Positions 35,749 through 45,120 of a stretch of DNA of 64,000 nt are shown piece after piece. A program made the position numbers and the translations under genes. Location: the NCBI GenBank assembly GCA_963717445.1, contig OY970334.1, positions 2,046,001-2,110,000 of the forward strand, in the 5' to 3' direction. Under the pieces are notes generated by a model, which saw only the letters and a program-made list of their open reading frames with translations, ran no database searches and had not been told where the DNA came from. This stretch comes from JAGVPT01 sp963717445. GTDB taxonomy: Bacteria > Bacteroidota > Ignavibacteria > UBA10030 > UBA8401. Numbering within the stretch: the stretch's first letter is position 1; every line of letters starts with the position of its first letter.

Positions 35749-38427
35749 TTAGAATATTAGCGAAATACCGATTTCAACTTGCCGCGGTGCAGAATAAAAA
35801 TCGGGGCGTGTGTAGAACTGTTGCAGTGTATTGTCGCCGCGTACCGGCTGCGCTGCCGCCTCCGCTTGCACCAATGCCAGCGTGTATCCTGCCCGCCCCG
35901 TGTCGCTGTAGACGTTAATTTCATTTGCAGTGTCAAAGAGGTTGTAGATTTTCAAAAAAAGAGAAAGCGGGAGGTCGAACAAGTTAAGGTATTGAGTGAT
36001 GTACATGTCTGTGTTGAAGAACATCGGCATATTACCGCTGTTTTCCAAACCAGTTCGCTCATTTTCCAACGCCGGGGTGTACGGCAGCCCCGAACCGAGC
36101 CGCACGATGAAACTGGCGAGCAGATTTTTCGGATCCCCTGCCGTAAGCGTGAGATTGAGTGAATGGCGGCGATCCCAATTCAACGGCACGAGTTCCGTAT
36201 TGATCGCAATCGGAGGACTTGCCGTCGCTTTGTTATAGTCATCTTCCGGGTCCGAAGCGTTTCCTTTGGCGACCTGGTATGTATAGTCGAGATTCGCACC
36301 GAAGCCGTCCGTCAAGCGTCTATCCAGTGAAATAGTGAAACCCTGCACTGCACCGTAATCGGTGTTGATGTACTCTCCAAACTGCACGAAGTTGTTTTTG
36401 AGAAAGAGTTGAAGTCCGAGCAGATTTCGAATATCCTTGTAATATCCTGTGACGGTAATACCGAGGTTTGGAGCAAGTTCTTGCTGCAACCCCATTTCGT
36501 ACATTGTCGTTCGCTGCGGCTGCAGGTCGGCGTTGCCGATGACGTCGCCGATGTAGTCCGGATAATTTCCGGTCAGCGGTATGCGAAAATTCGGATTCTT
36601 GTACAAATACTCGAACGCCGGAATTTGGAAAAAATGGCCGTACGAAAAATGCACGGCCCCTTGGTCTGTGATCGGGTAGGAAATGCCTATTCGGGGGCTT
36701 AGCTGGGATTTTGCCGATGCTTTGTACACCAGTGAGTCTGGAAACGGCGCTTGAAGCAGATCAAGCTCCGCAACATTGGTAGGATTCCTTAACGCTTGTC
36801 CGTCGGGTTCGAAATAATCAAACCGCAGGCCGACATTCACAACAAGGTACGATAATTCTATTTTGTCCTGAATGTACGCCGCCAATTGGTACGGCATATT
36901 GTCATACGTGTTGAAATCGAAAGAGCCGGGAGTCGGGAGCGCCGGTACAAATCCGCTCGAAGCGTCAACATGAACTTGATAATCAACGTAATTCAGAAAG
37001 TGTAAATCTCCTTCCACTCCAGCTTTCAACTGATGGACATTTGTGACCTGAGAGGTAAAATCAATCTTACCTGTGTACGTGTTGGTGTGATGATAGAAGT
37101 GCCAATTCTCCGTCCCCCCGGTCAAGAAAGCATTTGCCCCCGCATCCATCAATCGTGTCGGATTCACGTATCGTGGATCGAGCGGATTTTCATAGACATA
37201 CTCTTTGTACTCTGAATCAAATCCCGATGCGTTGAGGTCCATAAACGACGAATTACCGAACATAATGTTATAGCTGGCGATCATAAGAAGAGTCTTTTGA
37301 TACTGTGTGTAGTCGCCATCCGGATCGAGTTGAAATTGTTGATCGTAGTCCCTGTATTGATTGTCTGTATAGATTCCCTGGAGGGATAACGCTTTCGCAC
37401 CGCCGACATCAAACAAGAGTTTACCCTGAAGGCTATAGCGTTTTTGATAATTCATCGGGACGTATTTTCCATCGCCTGTCGCGCCGATGTACCATTGCGA
37501 TGGATTGTTAGCGGAAAAATTAGAGGAATCCGATGGATTGAATACCCTCTTGCCGTAAAGCCAGCCGTCGTTGTAATAATAACGGCCGGACATGACAAAT
37601 TTCATGAATTTCCCAATACCGGGCACCGGACCGCTCAACAATCCTTCATAGTTTTGAAGGTCGGATGGGGAGATATGATCGATGTTTTGAAAGAGGCTTG
37701 TGCGAGTTGTGAGGTAATCGCCCGTGTACACATAAATATTGCCCGAGTAGTTGTCGTGAGGAGTTTTTGTCACTTCATTGACGACTCCCGAAAGGGCTTC
37801 TCCGTACTCAGCGTTGAACGTACCACTAAGCACTTGAATTTCCTGAATGGTGTTGACCTCGGCTTGGAGTTCAAAATCTCCTGAAAACACATCGTTAACG
37901 GACATGCCGTCGATCAGATATTTCACTTCATTACTACGACCGCCACGAAAATGCCCGTCCACTACGCCTGCTTGAAGATTGACGGCATCGGAAACGTCTT
38001 CGATCGGAAGCGCTGCAATTTGATCGCTTGTTACGGTCGCGGTTGTCGAGGTTAAATCTTTTTGAACGAGCGGGCGAACAGCAACAACCTCTACACCGGT
38101 AAGTTCAACTCCCTGCGGCACAAGCGTAAAATTAATATGTGTGGTCTGGTCAGCAGAGACATCAACATTGGTGACGGTTTGCGGAGCGTACCCAACAGCC
38201 GATGCACGCAATTGATATGTCCCGGGCGGAATATTGATGATGAAATATTCCCCATTGAGATCGGACGAGGCACCAAGTGTTGTTCCAACAATGACAACGT
38301 TGACACCGACCGGGAGCTCCTTCGTTTGAGCGTCGATGATTTTCCCGGAAATTTTGCCTGTTGTGCCGCCGTACGTTGCAGATAAAAACAGTATCAGAAG
38401 GAAAGCAGTAGCAATGATGAATTTCAT
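35749..38427 (-). CDS. TonB-dependent receptor with carboxypeptidase-like regulatory domain
   Basis: 892 residues. After a signal peptide comes the CarboxypepD_reg-like domain (GKISGKIIDAQTKELPVGVNVVIVGTTLGASSDLNGEYFIINIPPGTYQL), then a TonB-box-like region and plug (VNLQAGVVDGHFRGGRSNEVKYLIDGMSVNDVF, FNAEYGEALSGVVNEVT) and a large barrel ending PRQVEIGISLIF. This is the Bacteroidota type used for oligosaccharide uptake. No SusD gene lies next to it; instead the next gene encodes the giant T9SS-type protein. It should bring oligosaccharides released at the surface into the periplasm for the barrel enzymes and the ABC importer. Confidence 0.9.
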   Translation of the reverse strand: MKFIIATAFLLILFLSATYGGTTGKISGKIIDAQTKELPVGVNVVIVGTTLGASSDLNGEYFIINIPPGTYQLRASAVGYAPQTVTNVDVSADQTTHINFTLVPQGVELTGVEVVAVRPLVQKDLTSTTATVTSDQIAALPIEDVSDAVNLQAGVVDGHFRGGRSNEVKYLIDGMSVNDVFSGDFELQAEVNTIQEIQVLSGTFNAEYGEALSGVVNEVTKTPHDNYSGNIYVYTGDYLTTRTSLFQNIDHISPSDLQNYEGLLSGPVPGIGKFMKFVMSGRYYYNDGWLYGKRVFNPSDSSNFSANNPSQWYIGATGDGKYVPMNYQKRYSLQGKLLFDVGGAKALSLQGIYTDNQYRDYDQQFQLDPDGDYTQYQKTLLMIASYNIMFGNSSFMDLNASGFDSEYKEYVYENPLDPRYVNPTRLMDAGANAFLTGGTENWHFYHHTNTYTGKIDFTSQVTNVHQLKAGVEGDLHFLNYVDYQVHVDASSGFVPALPTPGSFDFNTYDNMPYQLAAYIQDKIELSYLVVNVGLRFDYFEPDGQALRNPTNVAELDLLQAPFPDSLVYKASAKSQLSPRIGISYPITDQGAVHFSYGHFFQIPAFEYLYKNPNFRIPLTGNYPDYIGDVIGNADLQPQRTTMYEMGLQQELAPNLGITVTGYYKDIRNLLGLQLFLKNNFVQFGEYINTDYGAVQGFTISLDRRLTDGFGANLDYTYQVAKGNASDPEDDYNKATASPPIAINTELVPLNWDRRHSLNLTLTAGDPKNLLASFIVRLGSGLPYTPALENERTGLENSGNMPMFFNTDMYITQYLNLFDLPLSLFLKIYNLFDTANEINVYSDTGRAGYTLALVQAEAAAQPVRGDNTLQQFYTRPDFYSAPRQVEIGISLIF

Positions 38428-38522
38428 TGTTCTCCGTTGAGGACGGTTCGTGCTTGTACCTTTGCAATCATCTATATATTAGAGAGCGGAACATTTTCAC
38501 AAATGCCCCGCCCTTTGGAGCC

Positions 38523-41084
38523 TTACTTCAGGAGAAGCATTTTTTTCACAATAGCCAGTTGGCCGGCCTGGAGTCGGTAGAAGTACACACCGCTGCTCAG
38601 AACCGAGCCTGCATTATTGCGGCCGTCCCATGTGATGGAGTACTGACCGGCGGTCAAAGGTGTATTGACCAGCGTCCGTACCTGCTGTCCAAGAACGTTA
38701 TAGACAATCAAGGTAACCATTCCGTCTTTTGGAATGCTGTAATTTATTTTCGTTGACGGATTGAACGGGTTTGGATAGTTGTTCGAAAGATCAAAGACGT
38801 GAGGGGTATTGGCACCCACAACTTTGACACCCGTTGTCGATGCAATCCTCTCGACATCCAGATCGTCGAAATATACCGTCCCGACAAATGTCGAATACAC
38901 ATGCAACCGTGTCTCCAATGCAACAACGCCGGTCGGAACCAGGAGATCCACCGAATACTGAGTCCAATCGAACGAGGTCACGGCCGGGAATACAAATTGA
39001 TAGTCCGCTCCTTGAGTATTGTATCCGTCATTGTTGCCGTATTTCGCGGACCACTGAGGCGTAATTCCAACCGCCCATGTTGTCGGATTCGTTGCCGCTG
39101 AATCAGGCACCAATCCGCTTGCCTTGATCCATACGCTTACACGCACGCTATCGCCAACATGAATTGTCCCTGCATCGAGATTGCCAAATGGGATTAACTT
39201 CGTTCCAACAAAACCGTCGTGGGCTGCCCGACCGGCAGGCATGTTGAACATGAGGGAGTGTGTACCTGAATGCGCCGTTGAAGTTGTTACCACTGTGTTC
39301 TCAAATCCACCTGACAACAACGCATCGTTCCCTCCGTTGGGCGGTAACCAGTAATACCAACCCGTCGGTACTCCTACTCCGGTATTCCAATCCTGTCCTG
39401 CCCAATTGCCTCCTCTTCCCGTGAACAGAAAATCATCCGCCCATACCGTTCCTGTCGCACTCTTCCCTCCTACAAACGATATGATCAGTGTCCATGCAGC
39501 GCGCGGAAGTGTCGCCGTTCCTATTCCGTTCGTGTCCGCAACCCAACCGCTGCTCGTCGCAACGCTCTGGTTTATCGGCAGCTTTACCACGCCGATTAAC
39601 GTCTGCGCACTATCATAGAACGCATAGGCGATATACCATTTAGCAGAATCTGCCGTCGGGTTCGTGTTCACTCCCGAGGTCATCACGTATGCACCGAGCA
39701 GAATATCCACGTTTGCCGGTACCGTCGGCGACCAGATATCGCACATGTTATCCGATACCCAAGCCGCTGTATCGCTCGTCGCTGTCTTCGTGATCTTCAG
39801 CGAGTGCCCCAGCGATCGTGATTGGTCCGTTGCCCAGGTCAATGTCGAGTTCGTGGGTTGATTCCCAATATTCCAAAATCCTGGAAGCGTCCCTTCAAAG
39901 CCGCCGATAGTGCTAAGCTGCGGAGTATTCACCTTCGTAATTGTCAAATCGTCGAAATACACGGTGCCGACAAATGTCGAAAACACATGCAACCGTGTTT
40001 CCAATGCACTGACGCCTGAAGGAACTGCAACGTTAACAGAAAACTCCGTCCAATCGAACGAGGTCACGGCCGGGAATACAAACTGATAGTCCGCACCTTG
40101 GGTATTATATCCGTCATTGTTGCCGTATTCCGCGGACCATTGCGGTGTAACCCCAACCGCCCATGTTGTTGGGTTCGTCGCCGCTGAATCGGGGACCAAT
40201 CCGCTTGCCTTGATCCATACACTTATACGCACGCTGTCGCCGGGATTCAGTGTACCAGCATCGAGGCCGCTAAACGGAATTAACTTCGTTCCGACAAAAC
40301 CGTCGTGGGCTGCTCGCCCTGCCGGCATGACGAACTTCAGCGAATATTGTCCCGAATGCGATGCTTCATTCGTGACCACTGTGTTTTCAAATCCATTCGA
40401 CAATAATGCGTCGTTCCCTCCGTTGGGCGGTAACCAGTAATACCAACCCGTCGGTACTCCTACTCCGGTATTCCAGTCCTGTCCTGCCCAGTTGCCTCCT
40501 CTTCCAGTGAACAGAAAATCATCCGCCCATACTGTCCCTGTTGCATTCTTCCCGCCTACGAATGATACGATCAGTGCCCATGCAGCGCGGGGAAGGGTGG
40601 CCGTTCCCAACCCGTTCGTGTCTGCAACCCAACTGCTGCTTGTTGCGACACTCTGGTTTATCGGCAGCTTTACCACACCGATCAATGTTCCCGCACTATC
40701 ATAGAACGTGTACGCAACATACCATTTCTGGTCATCCGTCGACGGGCTCGTGTTGACTCCCGAGGTCTTTACGTATGCACCGAGCAGAATGTCCACATTT
40801 GCCGGTATCGTTGGCGACCAGATATCGCACATGTTGCTCGATACCCAGGCGGCTGTATCGCTCGTCGCTGTTTTGGTGATCTTCAGCGAGTGTCCCAGCG
40901 AACGGGATTGGTCCGTCGCCCATGTCAATGTCGAGTTCGTGGGTTGATTCCCAATATTCCAGTAAGAGGGAAGACTCCCTTCAAACCCCCCAATGGTGTA
41001 CATGTCGAGTGACTGCGATGTCGCCTCCATGCTAAAAAGCACGACCGCTGCGACCAACAACAACATTGTTTTTCGCAGATTCAT
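38523..41084 (-). CDS. Secreted protein with two near-identical carbohydrate-binding-like repeats and T9SS sorting domain
   Basis: 853 residues from the ATG at 41084, chosen for the strong ribosome site GGAGGT and the signal peptide ending EATSQS. Two long repeats, each about 362 residues, run from near residue 25 to 750; most positions are identical. Each contains two jelly-roll-like halves (IGGFEGxLPxxWNIGNQPTNSTLTWATDQSRSLGHSLKI and NGFENTVVTNEASHSGQYSLKFVMPAGRA), as in CBM4/9-like modules. The C-terminus is a type IX sorting domain (NNYPNPFNP, KKMLLLK). It probably binds the polymer at the cell surface. It is the first gene after the regulator in the cluster, separated by 120 bp. Confidence 0.88.
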   Translation of the reverse strand: MNLRKTMLLLVAAVVLFSMEATSQSLDMYTIGGFEGSLPSYWNIGNQPTNSTLTWATDQSRSLGHSLKITKTATSDTAAWVSSNMCDIWSPTIPANVDILLGAYVKTSGVNTSPSTDDQKWYVAYTFYDSAGTLIGVVKLPINQSVATSSSWVADTNGLGTATLPRAAWALIVSFVGGKNATGTVWADDFLFTGRGGNWAGQDWNTGVGVPTGWYYWLPPNGGNDALLSNGFENTVVTNEASHSGQYSLKFVMPAGRAAHDGFVGTKLIPFSGLDAGTLNPGDSVRISVWIKASGLVPDSAATNPTTWAVGVTPQWSAEYGNNDGYNTQGADYQFVFPAVTSFDWTEFSVNVAVPSGVSALETRLHVFSTFVGTVYFDDLTITKVNTPQLSTIGGFEGTLPGFWNIGNQPTNSTLTWATDQSRSLGHSLKITKTATSDTAAWVSDNMCDIWSPTVPANVDILLGAYVMTSGVNTNPTADSAKWYIAYAFYDSAQTLIGVVKLPINQSVATSSGWVADTNGIGTATLPRAAWTLIISFVGGKSATGTVWADDFLFTGRGGNWAGQDWNTGVGVPTGWYYWLPPNGGNDALLSGGFENTVVTTSTAHSGTHSLMFNMPAGRAAHDGFVGTKLIPFGNLDAGTIHVGDSVRVSVWIKASGLVPDSAATNPTTWAVGITPQWSAKYGNNDGYNTQGADYQFVFPAVTSFDWTQYSVDLLVPTGVVALETRLHVYSTFVGTVYFDDLDVERIASTTGVKVVGANTPHVFDLSNNYPNPFNPSTKINYSIPKDGMVTLIVYNVLGQQVRTLVNTPLTAGQYSITWDGRNNAGSVLSSGVYFYRLQAGQLAIVKKMLLLK
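38844..41015 (-). repeat. Tandem internal duplication, 1086-bp unit (362 codons)
   Basis: The sequence at 40930 (GTCGAGTTCGTGGGTTG) recurs at 39844, an offset of 1086 bp, and long stretches on both sides match base for base with scattered differences. The near identity at DNA level, including synonymous sites, points to a recent duplication or ongoing gene conversion. Outer limits are approximate. Confidence 0.9.
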
Positions 41085-41204
41085 ATATACCTCCTTGTTT
41101 ATTATAGGTTGCAAACAGAATGAATTATGACAACGATAAAATTACAATGATTAAAGAACCGCACGGCTTACGAGAGCCCCTGATAGAAAGCTCCTGAAAA
41201 TTTA

Positions 41205-42230
41205 TTAATCCGGTTTGATACCACATGATTCGCGAATAACAAGTTCAACGGGTGTCACTGATTTTGTAACAATTGCAGATTTATCTTTTATCATCTCGAC
41301 CATCCGCCGCACAGCAAGGCTCCCCATTTCTTCCCGGTGCACATTCACGGTGGTCAGAGGAGGGTCAACATGAAGACCCGCTTCGATGTTGTCAAACCCA
41401 ACAATAGCCACATCCTTCGGAACCTCTAATCCCTTTTCCATCAAATATCGCATGCAGCCGATTCCCATGGCATCGTTTGCGGCAAAGATTGCAGTAGGTT
41501 TATTTTCATTATGAGAAAAGATCTTTTTTGCAGCTTCATACCCGTCGACCATTGTCGTGTTTGTTTGATCAACATTTTCCCACCCGTCGTTCGGGAGAAT
41601 TCCAGCGTTGAGAAGCATGTTTCGATATTTCACATACCGTTCTTGAACGCTTGGATGCTTAATGTCGCCTCCAATAAATCCTATCTTTGTATGCCCGCCC
41701 CGCAAAAAATGTTGCATGACAAGCTCTGCCCCGGCTTTATTATCTATGGTAACACTCGAGATGTGCGAGGAGACAAAATCTATCAACAGCAGGGGGATAT
41801 TTTTCTTAGCGATATATTCGATCCATGAAGCTCCGATCTTTCCCGCAATAATAACTCCGTCAACATTGTTATCGAATAAAAAGCGGGGTATTCCTTCTGT
41901 TTGTTTAACGGTTTTTCCGACAGTTGTTAACAGGATATAGTAGTTATGCTTCCGTGCTTCGAGCTCACTGCCGAGAAATATCCTTGTATAGAAGGGTTCT
42001 GATTGAGAGAAGTGTTCGTCGGTAAGAATGAAACCAATATTGCCGCTTAATTTCGAGGCGAGTCCCCGTGCACTCTGCTGCGGATGATAATCCAATTCTT
42101 TGATAATACCCAGAACTTTTTGCTTGGTCGGCTCACTCACATACCCCTTCTTGTTCAAGACCAAAGAGACCGTCGATAGAGATAGTCCTGCTTTTTTTGC
42201 CACGTCCCGGATCGTCGGCTTCCGTCGCAT
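41205..42230 (-). CDS. LacI-family transcriptional regulator of the glycan cluster
   Basis: 341 residues. The N-terminal helix-turn-helix reads TIRDVAKKAGLSLSTVSLVLNKKGYVSEPTKQKV and the hinge helix QQSARGLASKLSG. The periplasmic-binding-protein-like sensor domain (GNIGFILTDEHFSQS ... AIFAANDAMGIGCMRYLMEKGLEVPKDVAIVGFDNIEAGLHVDPPLTTV) is complete. It should bind a sugar released from the substrate and control this locus. It is co-oriented with and upstream of all the cluster genes. A perfect palindrome of LacI type lies 72 bp upstream of its start, next to a TATAAT-like box, so it is probably autoregulated. Confidence 0.95.
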   Translation of the reverse strand: MRRKPTIRDVAKKAGLSLSTVSLVLNKKGYVSEPTKQKVLGIIKELDYHPQQSARGLASKLSGNIGFILTDEHFSQSEPFYTRIFLGSELEARKHNYYILLTTVGKTVKQTEGIPRFLFDNNVDGVIIAGKIGASWIEYIAKKNIPLLLIDFVSSHISSVTIDNKAGAELVMQHFLRGGHTKIGFIGGDIKHPSVQERYVKYRNMLLNAGILPNDGWENVDQTNTTMVDGYEAAKKIFSHNENKPTAIFAANDAMGIGCMRYLMEKGLEVPKDVAIVGFDNIEAGLHVDPPLTTVNVHREEMGSLAVRRMVEMIKDKSAIVTKSVTPVELVIRESCGIKPD

Positions 42231-42301
42231 ATAGTAGAGCGCTTAAGCTAAAAAGTGGTAAAAATTGTATTAATTAAGAATTTCCTTATATATTATAACC
42301 A

Positions 42302-42327
42302 TTAATATCGAACCGCTTCGATATTAA
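42302..42327 (-). promoter_or_regulatory. LacI-family operator, perfect 26-bp palindrome
   Basis: TTAATATCGAA (42302-42312), CCGC, TTCGATATTAA (42317-42327): perfect 11-bp arms. The centre AACCGCTT matches the AANCGNTT core that LacI/CcpA/PurR-type repressors recognise. A TATAAT box for the regulator gene is at 42297-42292 on the minus strand, so the palindrome would cover the -35 region. In the rest of the 42231-42658 gap I see no gene. Confidence 0.85.
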
Positions 42328-42658
42328 AGAAAAGAGTTCCTAATGTCAAGGGATTTTTTTATAAAGAATTTGTGACCCTTCAAATGATTTCGATAACGGT
42401 TATAGAAACTTCCCAGCAGTCCGCACAAGCTCACCGATTTTCACGGATAGAAAATCTCAGTCAACGCCCCGCCTGCATTTACCCGCCTTCCCATATCGTG
42501 CGCTCGCCGGCGCCGCAGGCCGTGTCGTCGAACACAAAATGCTTTGAACGATGAGGAATTTATAGACTGACTCGGCCAGCCAACAAAGGACAAATTTTTA
42601 GAGGGCTACTCGGAAGTTTTTTTTATGGGAAAGATGATATGTCGAGCGCTGTGACATT

Positions 42659-45079
42659 CTATTTCGTGCCTCTTGCCTTAATCCTTTCAATTGCTTTTTC
42701 GGCAGCACCGCTTGCCGCATCATCCTTTTTGTTTGCGAGATTTTCCAGCTCAGGAAGCTCAGACTCGTTGCCGACATCACCGAGAAAATCCACTGCACCA
42801 AATTTTATCGGCCTCGATTTGTCGGTAAGGAGTGAAGCACACAATACTTTCACATCGTCACGATACCTGCCGTATTTTTTCAATACAAACATTGCCGCAT
42901 TTCGTCCCTCGGCATTTGCGCCGTACTTCACGTTTTGCATTGCAACATTCACCCCTTCAACGGAATCAAGTTTTGCCAGAGCGCTCAATGCGGCATTCGC
43001 CACCTGATTGCCGTACGACCGGACGCCTAGCCTGGATTTGACGATTGATAAAGCGTTTATCGAATCGACTTTTGAGAGAGCGGTTATCGAATTTGCTTCA
43101 ACGGAATAGCTGGAATCATCCAACGCCTTATGAAGCGCTTCAGAAACTTTTTGCGTTCGAATGTTGCCCAATTGCGCCGCCGCCGAAGCGCGAACCGATG
43201 ATTTTTTATCGGACAGCGCCGCGATCAATGCACCGGTCTTTTCATCCGTTATCGTTGAAATTGACCCTAGCCCGTTGACAGCCGCCTGACGGACTCCCCA
43301 GAACATATCGTTCCTTGAAATCCTTACCAGAAGAGGAACGCATTCTCCTGCCGTGTCGTTCTTCGCCAGGTGTTCTACGGCAGTTCTCCGCGCCACAACG
43401 TCGCTTCCGAATTCCGCCTGATATTTCCATTCATCGTTCGAGCGGCCGGAGTAATTCACTTCTTTCAAAAGCCAATCGTTTTTATCGAACAGCACAAGTT
43501 TGGGTTTTTCTGCCGACGCTACCGTAAACGTTGATTCCTTGTTGACAATATTGATCCGATGAACCGAGCTTCCTGTTCCGGTAACAATTTCGATGTCGAC
43601 CGGCGTTCGAAAAATTCCGGTCAAACTGTCCAATGCTTGGGTTTGCTTGATCGTGAGAAACAGGGATTTCAATGAATCGTTGTAGGAATACGAAATATCA
43701 AATTTGGGGTGACCGGCTTTATACACCCATTGATCGAAGAACCAGTAGAGATTTTGTCCGGTGGCTTCTTCGATGGCGTTCTTGAAATCATTCGTCTCAA
43801 CCGAAGTGAATTGATTTTTTACAATATAATGGTGCATCGCACGCCAGAACAGCTCATCACCGAGAAGAAAGCGAAGCATGTGCAACACCGATGCCCCACG
43901 GGCATAAACATTTGATACGTACGAACCGACACTGACGATCGGTTTTCTCCCATGAGACATATCCGAATGAATCCCGACTTGCTGCGCACCGTACATGTCA
44001 TTGATGAACTCGTCTTCTCCAAATGCATGTTCGGTATAAAGCGGATCGAAATAGCTTGCGAAGCTTTCATTCAGCCAGATGTGCCTCCAATCTTTGCACG
44101 TGACAACATCTCCCCACCATTGGTGCGCAAATTCGTGCGCAATGAGGCTGACGGGGGACTGATCAATCCGCGAACGGGCATTGAAGACAAGAATTCTGTC
44201 CATCATCGTTGTCGCAGAAGCATTTTCCATCCCTCCATAAATGAAATCCGCGACGGTGACCTGTGCATATTTTTCCCATGCGTATCTGTAGCCGATCTTT
44301 TCATTGAAGAATTCCATGATTTTCGGCGTATGCGACAGGCATGTTTTGGCGTCGTCTACTTGGTTTTTATAGACGTAATACTCCAGCGGAATTCCGTCGG
44401 CCTGATCGTTGATGATGGCATAATCTCCTGCGGCCATCATAATCAAGTACGATGCGATCGGCTTTTCTTCTTTCCAAGCAAATGTTTTGGTTCCCGCTTT
44501 CTTGTTTTCTTTGACATTCACGAGCTTGCCGTTGGAAAGGAATGTATAATCGCTTCTCACCGTTCCGATAACTTCGGACGTTGCTTTGTCATTCGGAAAA
44601 TCCCAGCAGGGAAACCAGAAATGGTTGTCCATGTCTTCCCCTTGCGACCAGATCTGCCACGGCTTATTGGGATACGCCGAATCAGGCTGGATGAAATACA
44701 ATCCTTTTTTGGGAATGCACGAGTATTCAATCGACACGGTCAATGTATCGCGGAATGAATACGTTTTGTCGAGATGAATACGAATCGTTTTTGACAATGA
44801 ATCGAACTGAAGCTCCTTTTTTTCCAGCGATACTTTTTTGAAATTCATATTCTCAGCATCGAATTCAAGCGAGGTAAACCCGGCCATGAACGGGACGAGC
44901 GTTGTCGTTACTTTCCCGAAGACCATTCTTTTTGATTCGTCAAATGATACTTCGATCTTGTAGTGGAGGACATGGTAGGTTCGGTCTTTCGCTTCGCCAT
45001 TCTCGTCATTCACCGGAAATAACGATTGTGAATAAGAGAAAGAAACCAGGCTGAAAAAAAGAAGAAGGAATTTATTCAT
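42659..45079 (-). CDS. M1-family zinc aminopeptidase with C-terminal HEAT repeats
   Basis: 806 residues with a signal peptide (SFSYSQS). The substrate-anchor motif GGMENASATTM is followed by the zinc site HEFAHQWWGDVVTCKDWRHIWLNESFASY (HExxH-x18-E, near residue 315). The last 230 residues are HEAT/armadillo-like repeats (VRQAAVNGLGSI, VRASAAAQLGNI, VEANSITALSKV). It is an exported metallopeptidase that probably trims peptides in the periplasm or outside. Its stop lies 428 bp before the LacI gene, with the regulator's promoter between, so it is likely a separate unit from the glycan cluster. Confidence 0.92.
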   Translation of the reverse strand: MNKFLLLFFSLVSFSYSQSLFPVNDENGEAKDRTYHVLHYKIEVSFDESKRMVFGKVTTTLVPFMAGFTSLEFDAENMNFKKVSLEKKELQFDSLSKTIRIHLDKTYSFRDTLTVSIEYSCIPKKGLYFIQPDSAYPNKPWQIWSQGEDMDNHFWFPCWDFPNDKATSEVIGTVRSDYTFLSNGKLVNVKENKKAGTKTFAWKEEKPIASYLIMMAAGDYAIINDQADGIPLEYYVYKNQVDDAKTCLSHTPKIMEFFNEKIGYRYAWEKYAQVTVADFIYGGMENASATTMMDRILVFNARSRIDQSPVSLIAHEFAHQWWGDVVTCKDWRHIWLNESFASYFDPLYTEHAFGEDEFINDMYGAQQVGIHSDMSHGRKPIVSVGSYVSNVYARGASVLHMLRFLLGDELFWRAMHHYIVKNQFTSVETNDFKNAIEEATGQNLYWFFDQWVYKAGHPKFDISYSYNDSLKSLFLTIKQTQALDSLTGIFRTPVDIEIVTGTGSSVHRINIVNKESTFTVASAEKPKLVLFDKNDWLLKEVNYSGRSNDEWKYQAEFGSDVVARRTAVEHLAKNDTAGECVPLLVRISRNDMFWGVRQAAVNGLGSISTITDEKTGALIAALSDKKSSVRASAAAQLGNIRTQKVSEALHKALDDSSYSVEANSITALSKVDSINALSIVKSRLGVRSYGNQVANAALSALAKLDSVEGVNVAMQNVKYGANAEGRNAAMFVLKKYGRYRDDVKVLCASLLTDKSRPIKFGAVDFLGDVGNESELPELENLANKKDDAASGAAEKAIERIKARGTK

Positions 45080-45120
45080 GTTTCGCCGTTTTGCAAGGAA
45101 AGGTTTTTATTCCCCCACCG

